64,000 bases of DNA from NCBI RefSeq assembly GCF_011762005.1, contig NZ_JAASQU010000004.1, forward strand, positions 207,108 through 271,107. Direction: 5' to 3'. Positions 42,160-50,970 of this stretch are shown in pieces. The number at the start of each line of letters is the position of its first letter. The first letter of the stretch is position 1. Source of the DNA: Qipengyuania flava. GTDB lineage: Bacteria > Pseudomonadota > Alphaproteobacteria > Sphingomonadales > Sphingomonadaceae. Below the pieces are notes generated by a model that saw only the letters and a list, made by a program, of their open reading frames with translations, ran no database searches and was not told the origin of the DNA. Position numbers and translations under genes: made by a program.

Positions 42160-44258
42160 TCGGGCGCCAGTATCTCAATCCGGGCCTCGCGCTGCCGGTC
42201 GGCATTCTCACCATCATCCTGCTGATGGTGATGCCGATCCCAGCCCTGTTGCTCGATGTGTTCTTCGTGCTCAACATCGCGCTGTCGGTTTCGGTGCTGA
42301 TGGCAGCGATGAATGCCAAGAAGCCGCTCGATTTCTCGTCCTTCCCATCGGTGCTGCTGTTCGCGACGCTGCTGCGGCTGGCGCTCAACGTCGCCTCGAC
42401 GCGCATCGTGCTGCTCAACGGCCATGAAGGCGGTGCTGCGGCGGGCAAGGTGATCGAGGCCTTCGGCGCGTTCCTAATCGGCGGGAATTTCGCGGTCGGC
42501 ATCTTCGTCTTCCTGATCCTGATGATCATCAACCTGATGGTCGTGACCAAGGGCGCCGGACGCGTCTCCGAAGTCTCGGCCCGTTTCACGCTGGACGCAT
42601 TGCCCGGCAAGCAGATGGCGATCGACGCCGATCTCGCCGCCGGACTGCTCACCGCCGACGAAGCCAAGGCGCGCCGCCGCGAGATCGCGACCGAGGCCGA
42701 TTTCTACGGTTCGATGGACGGTGCCAGCAAGTTCGTGAAGGGCGACGCGGTTGCGGCGCTGCTGATCCTGCTGGTCAACATCATTGCGGGTCTCGTGCTG
42801 GGCATGTCCACGCACGGCCTGTCGGCGGGAGAAGCCGCGGAATTCTACGTCACGCTGGCGGTGGGCGACGCGCTTGTCGCTTCGGTCCCCGCGCTGCTGC
42901 TGTCGATTGCCGCGGCGGTCATCGTTACCCGCGTTTCGGACGCGCGCGATCTCACCGGGCAGATCAGCGGCCAGTTGGCCGATCCCAAGATCTGGCTGCC
43001 GGTCGCGTGCATCCTGCTGGTCATCGGCTGCATCCCCGCGATGCCGCAATCGATCATCCTGCCGCTGTCCGGCGGCGCGTTCTGGCTCTGGCACAATTTG
43101 CGCAAGCGCCAGGAAGCGGTCGACAACGCGCCCGAACCCGTCATCACCCCCGATCCCGCGCATATCGGGATCGACGAGGTCACCGACCAGACGCTGGTCA
43201 CGATCCAGCTCGGCTACGGTCTCATCCACCTGACCGACGAGAAGCACGGCGCGACCCTGGTCAACCGGCTGACCGGCCTGCGCAAACAGATGTGCCAGTC
43301 GTTCGGGTTCATCGTGCCACAGTTCCGCATAGAGGACAGTTTCGAGGTCGAACCCGACAGTTACCGGATCACTCTCGGCGGCGCGGCGATCGGCGGCGGG
43401 AAGATCAAGCCGCACCACCTGCTGGCGATCGATACGGGCGAAGTCATGCATTCGCAGCCGGTCCCGGGCCAGGCGACGGTCGATCCCAGCTTCGGCTGCC
43501 CCGCGCTGTGGATCGAACCCGGTTCGCGCGACCTCGCAGTCGCCGAGGGCTATCTTGCGGTCGATCCCGAAAGCGTCATCGCAACGCAGATCCACCAATT
43601 GCTAGCCGCACGGGCGCAGGATCTGCTCGGCCCGGACCAGGTCCGCGACCTGATCGACCATCTGCGCGCCCGCCACGGACAGCTGATCGAGACGATCACG
43701 CCGCAGCCGCTCACGCTTGCCGCGGTCACGCGCCTGCTCAAGGCCCTTCTGGCCGACGGCATCTCTCTGCGCCATTCGCTACGCGTCTTCTCCAGCCTGT
43801 CGCTGGCGGCACAGCAAACCGCCGAACACGATCGGCTGATCGATATCGTCCGCGCGGACCTCGGCGCGATGATCGTGGCCGAAGCCTGCCCGCCCGATGC
43901 CAAGCTGCCGGTCATTACTCTCGCCGCACAGCTCGAGGAAATGGTCGTTGGCGGACTGCAGGACCCGGCCTCGGGAGAGATCGTGATCGAACCCGACCTG
44001 GCGCGCTCGATCGGCGAACGGATCGCCGCCATCATCGCACAGCGAGACCCGGCCGCCACGCGGCCTGCGCTGATCGTCCAGCCGCGCGCCCGACGCGCGC
44101 TTACCGCCCTGCTGCGGCTGCGTGCCCCGCAGTGCCTGGTGCTGTCGATCAACGAATTGCCTGCCGCCCAGCCGATCGAAGTGATCGCTGTGGTCGGCGA
44201 CGAAGCACCCGCAACGGCCGGCGAACTCGGCCATGAAACGGAGGCCCTTGCGGCATGA
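42156..44258 (+). CDS. flhA: Flagellar type III export protein FlhA
   Basis: A 700-residue export gate protein. The first about 330 residues hold eight membrane helices, with the FHIPEP-family motif VVTKGAGRVSEVSARFTLDALPGKQMAIDADL in the cytoplasmic loop. The C-terminal cytoplasmic domain (about 350-690) binds substrates and chaperones (LVTIQLGYGLIHLTDEKHGATLVNRLTGLRKQ). The start overlaps the transglycosylase stop, and the stop overlaps fliA, so the three are translationally coupled. Confidence 0.96.
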   Translation: MIGRQYLNPGLALPVGILTIILLMVMPIPALLLDVFFVLNIALSVSVLMAAMNAKKPLDFSSFPSVLLFATLLRLALNVASTRIVLLNGHEGGAAAGKVIEAFGAFLIGGNFAVGIFVFLILMIINLMVVTKGAGRVSEVSARFTLDALPGKQMAIDADLAAGLLTADEAKARRREIATEADFYGSMDGASKFVKGDAVAALLILLVNIIAGLVLGMSTHGLSAGEAAEFYVTLAVGDALVASVPALLLSIAAAVIVTRVSDARDLTGQISGQLADPKIWLPVACILLVIGCIPAMPQSIILPLSGGAFWLWHNLRKRQEAVDNAPEPVITPDPAHIGIDEVTDQTLVTIQLGYGLIHLTDEKHGATLVNRLTGLRKQMCQSFGFIVPQFRIEDSFEVEPDSYRITLGGAAIGGGKIKPHHLLAIDTGEVMHSQPVPGQATVDPSFGCPALWIEPGSRDLAVAEGYLAVDPESVIATQIHQLLAARAQDLLGPDQVRDLIDHLRARHGQLIETITPQPLTLAAVTRLLKALLADGISLRHSLRVFSSLSLAAQQTAEHDRLIDIVRADLGAMIVAEACPPDAKLPVITLAAQLEEMVVGGLQDPASGEIVIEPDLARSIGERIAAIIAQRDPAATRPALIVQPRARRALTALLRLRAPQCLVLSINELPAAQPIEVIAVVGDEAPATAGELGHETEALAA

Positions 44259-44980
44259 AGTACGACCATTCCAACTTCAACGCGCAGCGCGCCTACTCCG
44301 GCGCCGCCAACGACCGGATAGCCAATTTCCTGCCGATGGTGCGCAAGCTGGCGTGGTATTACGAAGGCAGCTGTGGCGCCTCGCTCGACATCGACGACCT
44401 GCTCCAGGCAGGAATGATCGCGCTGACCGAATGCGCACAGCGCCACGACCGGCCTGGCGAGGACGGCTTTGCCGCCTATGCCAAGATGCGCGTGCGCGGC
44501 GCGATGATCGACCTGCTGCGCACGCAATCGCCGCATGCACGCGGCGCTGCCGGCCAACGACGCCGGATCGAGGCGGCAACCGATCGGCTCCGCACCCGGC
44601 TGGGGCAGGAACCGTCGGCAGCGGAAATAGCGGCAGAAATGCAGATATCTGTGGGGGAATATCACGACATGCGCACGCAACTGGCAACCCGGGTGGTGGA
44701 CCTCGAAGATTGCTATTCGGATTCCAATCCGATGTTCGAATCCAGCGAACCCGACGCCGAGGCTCAGTTGCTCGAGCAGGATGATCGCACGGCGCTGGCG
44801 GAAGCGATCGGCTTGCTGCCCGAACGGCTGCAACTGGTCATCAAGCTTCACTTCATCGAGGAACTGAACCTGACCGAGATTGCTGCAGTGCTCGACGTGA
44901 GCGTGCCCCGCGTACACCAGCTTAAATCATCGGCTCTCTCGAAACTGAAATTGGCGGTTCTGGCAAGCAGCGAGGCCTGA
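44255..44980 (+). CDS. fliA: Flagellar sigma factor FliA (sigma-28)
   Basis: A 241-residue sigma-70-family factor lacking region 1. Region 2 (about 25-95) includes LDIDDLLQAGMIALTEC and FAAYAKMRVRGAMIDLLR, region 3 is about 105-160, and region 4 (about 185-240) ends LNLTEIAAVLDVSVPRVHQLKSSALSKLK. It directs RNA polymerase to late flagellar genes. Coupled to flhA by ATGA overlap and under the sigma-54 promoter at 41257. FlgM (40613) is its antagonist. Confidence 0.95.
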   Translation: MKYDHSNFNAQRAYSGAANDRIANFLPMVRKLAWYYEGSCGASLDIDDLLQAGMIALTECAQRHDRPGEDGFAAYAKMRVRGAMIDLLRTQSPHARGAAGQRRRIEAATDRLRTRLGQEPSAAEIAAEMQISVGEYHDMRTQLATRVVDLEDCYSDSNPMFESSEPDAEAQLLEQDDRTALAEAIGLLPERLQLVIKLHFIEELNLTEIAAVLDVSVPRVHQLKSSALSKLKLAVLASSEA

Positions 44981-45001
44981 CCAATACGCTTCGCGTGTTG
45001 G
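44981..45001 (+). terminator. Hairpin after fliA, weak terminator candidate
   Basis: CCAATACGC-TTC-GCGTGTTGG gives a nine-pair stem (one G-T) starting right after the fliA stop codon. No T-run follows, so factor-independent termination is doubtful. Confidence 0.35.
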
Positions 45002-45065
45002 GAAGCCCAATATTTATCGGGTGATATCGGGGTTCGCCCGGATAACATCGAGCTGTAACACGGTG

Positions 45066-45092
45066 TAATCTTCATGCCGCGCCCGCCGATGT
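45066..45092 (+). promoter_or_regulatory. Sigma-28-type promoter of the 134-aa gene
   Basis: TAAT (45066-45069), fifteen bases, GCCGATGT (45085-45092). The -10 is the closest in the window to the classical GCCGATAA. A start near 45099 precedes the AAGGAA ribosome site and the ATG at 45120. Confidence 0.5.
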
Positions 45093-45119
45093 GGGCGCCG
45101 CCGCAAGGAATAGACACCG

Positions 45120-45524
45120 ATGTCTTCTTGGGACGCAAGCCTACTGACCTTTGTCGATAGCTGCTCTGTCGGCGATTTCGGCACGGCAGCGCAAGCGGTT
45201 CTGGCGATGGCCGAGATCCTGGATGCCGCGCCCGCGCATTACGCCCCGCTTATCTCGCCTCGCGCCGATGCGGACCGGATCGCCGAATTGCTGGCAGCCG
45301 ATGCGCCGCTATGCGCCGCCATGGAACTGGTCGGTCCCTTGTGCGGCGTGCTGCTGTCGCGCTCTGCCGGTGGCACCGCATCGGGAATGGTCAAGATCAT
45401 CGACGAGGTCGACGAAGGCAATTTCTTCGCCGAAGATCCCGCGATTGCCCTTCTGGGCGCCTATGGCACGGCGCTGGTGGCCGTTATCGCGCGGATGGAC
45501 GGAAGCGGTCGGCTGACACCCTAG
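45120..45524 (+). CDS. Conserved-looking hypothetical protein in the flagellar cluster
   Basis: A 134-residue acidic, Ala/Leu-rich protein that I do not recognise. It looks globular and helical, with no signal peptide or membrane helix; the C-terminal stretch GTALVAVIARMDG is only moderately hydrophobic. Ribosome site AAGGAA and a sigma-28-like promoter upstream suggest late, motility-linked expression. It stands alone between fliA (+) and the convergent fliS (-). Possible roles as a FliT-like chaperone or motility regulator are guesses from location only. Confidence 0.7.
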   Translation: MSSWDASLLTFVDSCSVGDFGTAAQAVLAMAEILDAAPAHYAPLISPRADADRIAELLAADAPLCAAMELVGPLCGVLLSRSAGGTASGMVKIIDEVDEGNFFAEDPAIALLGAYGTALVAVIARMDGSGRLTP

Positions 45525-45555
45525 AAAGCGGCGCCACCTCGTTCGGGGAAGGGGA

Positions 45556-45948
45556 TCAGTGTCCGCTTGCGGCGAGTTTGGCCGCCCGGAACGCGAAAGC
45601 GATTTCGCGCAGGTCGTCGCGCAGCTGGCGGACCTTCCCCAGATCGAGCGCGCGGATGGAGTCGAGCATCAGGTTCTTGGCCGCGCCGTAGAACTGCGCC
45701 AGGCTCGATGCGAGTTCGGCCTCGCGGTCGATGCCCATCTCGAGCGCGGTCAGCGCGGTGACACAGCGGGTGAGCGTACGGCTGCGCGCTGCGCGATCGT
45801 CCCGCTGTTCCACGATTTCAAGCACGCCGAGGTTCTCGATCAGGTCGTCGAGACAGATCAGCACCAGATCGTCGCGATCGCTCGCCATCAGGCGGACATC
45901 GAAATTGCTCTGCCGATAGGCTTCGCCGGGTTTTGCGCGCGCCAGCAT
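45556..45948 (-). CDS. fliS: Flagellin export chaperone FliS
   Basis: A 130-residue helical protein: MLARAKPGEAYRQSNFDVRLMASDRDDLVLICLDDLIENL resembles the FliS N-terminus with YRQ, and ELASSLAQFYGAAKNLMLDSIRALD matches the later helices. FliS prevents premature flagellin polymerisation. The ATG at 45948 lies one base after the fliD stop. The longer open frame upstream overlaps fliD and is rejected. Confidence 0.88.
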   Translation of the reverse strand: MLARAKPGEAYRQSNFDVRLMASDRDDLVLICLDDLIENLGVLEIVEQRDDRAARSRTLTRCVTALTALEMGIDREAELASSLAQFYGAAKNLMLDSIRALDLGKVRQLRDDLREIAFAFRAAKLAASGH

Positions 45949-45949
45949 G

Positions 45950-47368
45950 TCAGTCGTTCTGCGAGTTCCAGACGTCAATCTGGGACTGGAGGAATGACAG
46001 GGTGGATTGCGATGCCGCCATGCGGTTGTCGGCCTGCGCGAAGCGCGCGACCATCGTGGCGCGCAGGTTCTCCTGCTTCTCCGCCAGCTCTTCCAGTTGC
46101 AGCGCAACCTGTTCGGACTGCGACTGGTAGCGCGCGACCGATCCGGCAAGCGACCCGGGATCGCTGGCCATCGCATTCGATCGCGCCATCCGGTCGATGG
46201 TCGCGTAGATGCCGTTGATGCCGGTGGTGAACATGGCCGCGACACCCGATGCGTCGCGTTCAAGCGCGGCGGTCAGCGTGTCGCTGTCGAAACGGAAACT
46301 GCCATCGCGTTCGATTGCCAATCCCAGTTCGGCAAGCGTGCGCGGCGCACCTGCAGGTGCATTGGGCATGATTACCAGCGAACCGAGCGCAGCCAAGTCC
46401 TGCCGCAATGCCCGCGCACCGCTGTCGCGCGCGAGGTCCCCGGTCATCGGATCGGTCGCGCTGCGCAGTTCCGAGGCGATCTCGTTGAGCGCTCCGGTTA
46501 TGTCCTGCATCGCACTTTGCAGCGCGCTGCCCGGATTGTTGAAGCGGATCGTCGCCGGAGCGCCCGCATTGGTCCCGGTCAGTGACAAGGACAGTCCCGG
46601 CGCCACGGCCGAAATCGTATTGGAGGAAGCGCTCCGGGCGATACCGTCGAGCACGAATTCCGCATCGGCCGAGGTGTTGATCAGCCGCGCCGGATCATCG
46701 CCCGGCTGCCATGCAAGCGTCGAGAGCCCGGGATTGTCGGGATCTTCGGTTGCCTCGATGACGAAGCCGTTCTGTTGCCCGTCTGCGCCCTTCACGACCA
46801 GCTGCGCGCCCGCAGCAGTCTGCGCAATATAGGCGTTGAGGCCGGCGTTCTGGCCGTTGATCGCCCTCGCGACGTCCTTGAGCGTCGCGCCCTCGGCGAT
46901 ATCGATCGTGAGCGGTGTGTGCCCGGTGTCCTCGGTAAAGCCGCCCGTCGTCGCTTCGCCGAAACGGATCGTCAGCGTACCGACACCGACCGTATCGGTC
47001 TCGCTCCCATAGGCCGGACTGCTCAACACCTGGTTGCGCGCCAGCTGCGTGACCTCGAGCGAATAGGTCCCCTTGCCGATCGTCCCGATCGGGCTTGAGA
47101 CCGCAGCGACGGCCGAATTGCTGATCGTCGGCAGCGGTGCAAGATCGCCGGTCCGCAGACGATCGCCCAGTGCCGACGCAAAGGTCGAAAGCGTGCTGCG
47201 TATCGATCCCGCCAGCGAGATCCGCCGCTCGAGCGTCTCGGACTGCAGGGTCAGGCGCTCGTTGCGCCCGGCGAATTGCGCCACGGCGAGCTGCTCGGCG
47301 AGACCGGTCATGTCTACGCCGCTGCCAACACCCAGAGAGGACGCGATCGAGGAAGCCGAAATACTCAT
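45950..47368 (-). CDS. fliD: Filament cap protein FliD
   Basis: A 472-residue filament cap. The N-terminal helix MSISASSIASSLGVGSGVDMTGLAEQLAVAQFAGRNERL and the segment GTIGKGTYSLEVTQLARNQVL are typical of FliD_N, and the FliD_C domain includes FTTGINGIYATIDRMA; it ends in a coiled coil. It folds flagellin at the tip. The gene directly follows flhB (two bases) and precedes fliS. Confidence 0.93.
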   Translation of the reverse strand: MSISASSIASSLGVGSGVDMTGLAEQLAVAQFAGRNERLTLQSETLERRISLAGSIRSTLSTFASALGDRLRTGDLAPLPTISNSAVAAVSSPIGTIGKGTYSLEVTQLARNQVLSSPAYGSETDTVGVGTLTIRFGEATTGGFTEDTGHTPLTIDIAEGATLKDVARAINGQNAGLNAYIAQTAAGAQLVVKGADGQQNGFVIEATEDPDNPGLSTLAWQPGDDPARLINTSADAEFVLDGIARSASSNTISAVAPGLSLSLTGTNAGAPATIRFNNPGSALQSAMQDITGALNEIASELRSATDPMTGDLARDSGARALRQDLAALGSLVIMPNAPAGAPRTLAELGLAIERDGSFRFDSDTLTAALERDASGVAAMFTTGINGIYATIDRMARSNAMASDPGSLAGSVARYQSQSEQVALQLEELAEKQENLRATMVARFAQADNRMAASQSTLSFLQSQIDVWNSQND

Positions 47369-47370
47369 CG

Positions 47371-48525
47371 TTATGATAACGGCGCCTGGGGCTGCGGATT
47401 AACCGCCAGCCGCCCTTCGGTGTCGAAGCGCAGTGCTGCGGGCACTTCGACCGCGGGCACCGGAGGCGTTTCGCCGCGCTTGAGCGAGAAGACATAGGCA
47501 AGCACCGATGCGACCGCGCCGTAGAGGTCCTCGCAGATCACCTGCCGTTCGCGCGTGGTGTAATAGACCGAACGCGCAAGCTGCGGCATCTCGACGGTAG
47601 GCAGTTCCAGTTCGCGCGCGAGTTCCTTCATCGCCAGTGCCTTGTCGCCACGTCCCTTGGCGAGCACGATCGGCGCGGAGGCCTTGTCGGGATCGTAGGT
47701 CATGGCGACCGCGAAATGGGTCGGGTTGGTGATCACGAATTGCGCCTCGCGCATCGCCCCGGCCACCGAACCGGTAGCAATATCGCGCTGGCGCTGACGC
47801 CGGGCGGAACGCATCTCGGGCGATCCCTCGGTTTCCTTGTTCTCGTCGCGCAGTTCCTGATGGCTCATCTTGAGCCGCTTCTGCTGGCGCAGCCACTGGA
47901 TTGGCAGGTCGACCATGGCGATGACGATCAGCCCACCCGACAGGGCGAAGATCAGCGAGATGATCGCGTACCAGGCCGCCGAAAGCTGCGCCGAGAGGTT
48001 GCCCCGCCCCAGCCCGATCACGGTTTCCATGCTGTTCCACCACCATGCCGCAGCGATGCTGCCGAGCAGCGCGATCTTGAGCAGGCCCTTGCCCATTTCG
48101 ATCAGCCCCTGCGGTCCGAACATCCGCTTGAGCCCCGACAGCGGGTTGATCCGCTGCCCCTTGGCCTTGAGATTGTCCAAGACCCAGCGCCCGCGCCCGA
48201 AGCCTAGTTGCGTCAGCAGTGTGACGAGAATTACCGGCACTGCCAGAGTGAGAATTGCCGGCACGCCGAGCAACAGGCCCTGCAGCAGCAGGTCCGAAAC
48301 GCCGAAATCGCGAATGTCGCGCGCATCGAAGAGGAAGGCATCGCGGGCGAGCTGCGCCAGGCCTTCGAGCAGATAGGGGCCCGCTAGCGCCAACCAGGCA
48401 CCGCCGAGCAGCATCACCGCCGCGGTCCCCGCATCCTTCGACCGCAGGACGTCGCCCTTCTTGGCGGCATCGGCCAGCCGCTTCTCGGTTGGCGCGAAGG
48501 TCTTTTCACCGGCGGTCTCGCTCAT
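47371..48525 (-). CDS. flhB: Flagellar export switch protein FlhB
   Basis: A 384-residue export gate and substrate-specificity switch. Four membrane helices lie within about 25-215; the cytoplasmic domain has the autocleavage motif Asn267-Pro-Thr-His270 in VITNPTHFAVAMTYDP. N-terminal EKTFAPTEKRLADAAKKGDVLRSKD is diagnostic. Start overlaps fliR (ATGA). FliK (52476) signals hook completion to this protein. Confidence 0.95.
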   Translation of the reverse strand: MSETAGEKTFAPTEKRLADAAKKGDVLRSKDAGTAAVMLLGGAWLALAGPYLLEGLAQLARDAFLFDARDIRDFGVSDLLLQGLLLGVPAILTLAVPVILVTLLTQLGFGRGRWVLDNLKAKGQRINPLSGLKRMFGPQGLIEMGKGLLKIALLGSIAAAWWWNSMETVIGLGRGNLSAQLSAAWYAIISLIFALSGGLIVIAMVDLPIQWLRQQKRLKMSHQELRDENKETEGSPEMRSARRQRQRDIATGSVAGAMREAQFVITNPTHFAVAMTYDPDKASAPIVLAKGRGDKALAMKELARELELPTVEMPQLARSVYYTTRERQVICEDLYGAVASVLAYVFSLKRGETPPVPAVEVPAALRFDTEGRLAVNPQPQAPLS

Positions 48526-49307
48526 GGCGCGATCACGCTTTCGGTCTGTTCGAGCGCGTCACCCACCAGCCCGGTGAACTGGTCGTAGATGAGCGGCGCG
48601 GAAATGATCAGCGCCGCCATGCCAGCGAGGACGCCCGCCGGGAGGCCAAGGGCGAAGAGGTTGAGCGACGGCGCCGAGCGGCTGAGGATGCCGGTGAGCA
48701 CCTGCACCAGCAACAGGATCACGGTCACCGGCAGCGCGATGCGCAGCGCGGTCTCGAACATGAAGCTGGCGAAGCCGGCGATGGCCGCGAAACGGTCCGC
48801 ACCCAGCCAGGTCTGGCCCGGCGGGAAGGCGTTGTAACTTTCGGCGAGCAGCGCGATCCAGTGCAGGTGCGCACCGGTCGCAAGGAAGATCAGCGTCAGC
48901 ACAATGACGAAGTACTGGCCGAAAGAGGTCGTCGTCCCACCGCCCATGGCATCCGGCGACACCGCCATGCTCATCCCCATCCCACCGCTGATCAGCTCGG
49001 CGGCGACGGTCGGCGCTGCGAAAGCGAGCTGCAGCACGAAGCCGAGCGCCAGCCCGACGATGACCTCGCCCGCAATGGCCAGCAGGCCGGCCAGCGAAAG
49101 CAGCGCGTCGGGCGTGGCGACGGCGGGCATCCACACCGATACGAAAATGGCCAGCGCCCCGGTGATCGCGATGCGGACCGACATCGGCACGGCAGTCGCG
49201 CCGAAGAAGGGCGCTGCCAGCAGTGCGGCACCGATGCGGGTCATCAGGAAGACCACCCGCCACATGTCCTGCTCCAGCGCGCCAATACCGAGATCGAGGC
49301 CGTTCAC
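48522..49307 (-). CDS. fliR: Flagellar export gate protein FliR
   Basis: A 261-residue membrane protein with about six helices: MWRVVFLMTRIGAALLAAPFFG, then GEVIVGLALGFVLQLAFAAPTVAAELISGGMGMSM, a FliR signature. The GTG at 49307, with GAGG eight bases upstream, is chosen; an ATG 20 codons further upstream would run into fliQ, and a later ATG (49265) would trim the first helix. Confidence 0.92.
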   Translation of the reverse strand: MNGLDLGIGALEQDMWRVVFLMTRIGAALLAAPFFGATAVPMSVRIAITGALAIFVSVWMPAVATPDALLSLAGLLAIAGEVIVGLALGFVLQLAFAAPTVAAELISGGMGMSMAVSPDAMGGGTTTSFGQYFVIVLTLIFLATGAHLHWIALLAESYNAFPPGQTWLGADRFAAIAGFASFMFETALRIALPVTVILLLVQVLTGILSRSAPSLNLFALGLPAGVLAGMAALIISAPLIYDQFTGLVGDALEQTESVIAP

Positions 49308-49317
49308 CGCGCGTGCC

Positions 49318-49590
49318 TCAGTCGCCGATCGCCGCGATTTCGGCAAAGATGTCCTGCGTGAAATCACCGACCAGCGCGATCATCGAGGCACCGAGGATCA
49401 CGAGCACGAAGGCCACCGCCGCCAGCTTGGGGACGAAGGTCAGCGTCTGTTCGTTGACCGAGGTCGCCGCCTGGATCAGGCCGATTACGAGACCGATGGC
49501 GAGGCTTGCGAGCAGGATCGGAGCCGCGACCAGCGCGGCGATCCACAGCATGCGATCGGCCATGGAAAGGAGTACGGCGCTTTCGTCCAT
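49318..49590 (-). CDS. fliQ: Flagellar export gate protein FliQ
   Basis: A 90-residue protein with two membrane helices (MLWIAALVAAPILLASLAIGLVIGLIQAATSVNEQTL and VAFVLVILGASMIALVGDF). The QAATSVNEQTL turn and total length are standard. It lies between fliP (five bases upstream) and fliR. Confidence 0.95.
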   Translation of the reverse strand: MDESAVLLSMADRMLWIAALVAAPILLASLAIGLVIGLIQAATSVNEQTLTFVPKLAAVAFVLVILGASMIALVGDFTQDIFAEIAAIGD

Positions 49591-49595
49591 GAAAT

Positions 49596-50363
49596 CTATC
49601 CGAAGCTTGAGGCGAGCGAACCCATCAGCAACGCCCAGCCGTCGACGAGGACGAACAGCAGCAGCTTGAAGGGTAGCGAAACGATCATCGGGCTCATCAT
49701 CATCATGCCGAGGCTCATCAGCACGCTGGAGACGACGAGGTCGATAACCAGGAAGGGCAAGAACAGCATGAAGCCGATCTGGAAGGCAGTCTTGAGTTCG
49801 CTGGTAACGAAGGCCGGCAACAGGATCGAGAACGGCACATCCTGCGGGCTGGCGAATTGCCCTGCTCCGGCAATATCGGCGAACATCTCAAGGTCGTATT
49901 CGCGCGTCTGGCGGATCATGAAGGCGTGGAACTGGTCACCCGCCTGTTCGATCGCGACCTCGGCACCGATCTCGCCCGCCGAATAGGGCGCAATAGCGGT
50001 TTCGTTCACACGTTCCAGCGTAGGCGCCATGATAAAGAGCGAGAGAAACAGGCTGATCCCGATCAGCACCTGATTGGGCGGCGATTGCTGCAGGCCCAAA
50101 GCCTGACGCAGGATCGCCAGCACCACGATGATCCGGGTAAAGCTGGTCATCATCAGCAACAGCGCGGGCAGGATGGTCAGCAGGCCCATCACCAGCAGCA
50201 GTTGGAGCGACAGGCTCAGCGGTTCGCCGCCGGCCCCCGCCATTTGCCCGAAGGCACGGTCGAGCGCGCCCGAGACAGCGGCCTCGCCGGTTTGCGCGCG
50301 CGCCAGCGCCGGATAGGCAAGCGCGGCGAGCGCGGCAGCGATCTTCGACAACCGGGCGATCAC
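49596..50363 (-). CDS. fliP: Flagellar export gate protein FliP
   Basis: A 255-residue protein with a cleavable signal (MIARLSKIAAALAALAYPALARAQ) and four membrane helices. Signature segments are LLLMMTSFTRIIVVLAILRQALGLQQSPPNQVL and the C-terminal VSSVLMSLGMMMMSPMIVSLPFKLLLFVLVDGW. The GTG start overlaps the fliO stop (GTGA). Confidence 0.95.
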   Translation of the reverse strand: MIARLSKIAAALAALAYPALARAQTGEAAVSGALDRAFGQMAGAGGEPLSLSLQLLLVMGLLTILPALLLMMTSFTRIIVVLAILRQALGLQQSPPNQVLIGISLFLSLFIMAPTLERVNETAIAPYSAGEIGAEVAIEQAGDQFHAFMIRQTREYDLEMFADIAGAGQFASPQDVPFSILLPAFVTSELKTAFQIGFMLFLPFLVIDLVVSSVLMSLGMMMMSPMIVSLPFKLLLFVLVDGWALLMGSLASSFG

Positions 50364-50641
50364 TGGACTACATCCTCGTCCTGCACCCGCGCGGGCGCTT
50401 CGGCCAGCCGGGTCAGTCCGTTGCGCGAGGTCGACACGAGGATCTCGCGGCCGTGGAACTCGATCACCGCAAGCCGCAGCGTGGGCGAGAGCATGGTCGT
50501 CTCGACGATGCGCACCGCCTTGCTACCACCGGTGGGTGCACCGAACTGGCCCTGCATCTTCTTGGCCAGTTTCAGGCTGCCCCAGATCATGAAGCCGATC
50601 AGCGGCAACAGGATCAGCAGCTTGAGGATGTACCAGAACAT
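50360..50641 (-). CDS. fliO: FliO-like export apparatus assembly protein
   Basis: A 93-residue protein with one N-terminal membrane helix (FWYILKLLILLPLIGFMIWGSLKLAKKM) and a short cytoplasmic domain (IVETTMLSPTLRLAVIEFHGREILVSTS). FliO diverges strongly between species; position between fliN and fliP settles the call. It assists FliP complex formation. The start overlaps the fliN stop by one base. Confidence 0.85.
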   Translation of the reverse strand: MFWYILKLLILLPLIGFMIWGSLKLAKKMQGQFGAPTGGSKAVRIVETTMLSPTLRLAVIEFHGREILVSTSRNGLTRLAEAPARVQDEDVVQ

Positions 50642-50964
50642 CAGGCAGCCTCGCTGGCACCGGTCGGCGTAACGGTGATCGGCTGCGCACGGCGCTCGAT
50701 CGCCGGATCGCCCGAACCGGCACCGACGATCTCGATGACGCGGATCGCGAAGCGATTGCCCTGAGCGACCACTTCGCCACGAGCGATGAGCTTGCCGTTG
50801 ACGAACATGTCGAGCGGCTCGTCGGTCAGGCGATCGAGCTCGATCACGCTCGATTCGCCGAGTCCGAGAACGTCGCGCAACTGCATCGACTTGCGGCCGA
50901 GTTCGACGGTGAGGCGGACATCGATGTCCTGGATGAGGCCGAAGCCGTCAGCATGCGAAGCCAT
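50641..50964 (-). CDS. fliN: Flagellar switch protein FliN
   Basis: A 107-residue C-ring protein with the SpoA fold: VRLTVELGRKSMQLRDVLGLGESSVIELDRLTDEPLDMFVNGKLIARGEVV is the classic FliN core, followed by FAIRVIEI. Enteric FliN is 137 aa; this form lacks much of the N-terminal tail. It lies six bases after fliM. Confidence 0.95.
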   Translation of the reverse strand: MASHADGFGLIQDIDVRLTVELGRKSMQLRDVLGLGESSVIELDRLTDEPLDMFVNGKLIARGEVVAQGNRFAIRVIEIVGAGSGDPAIERRAQPITVTPTGASEAA

Positions 50965-50970
50965 AGCGAA

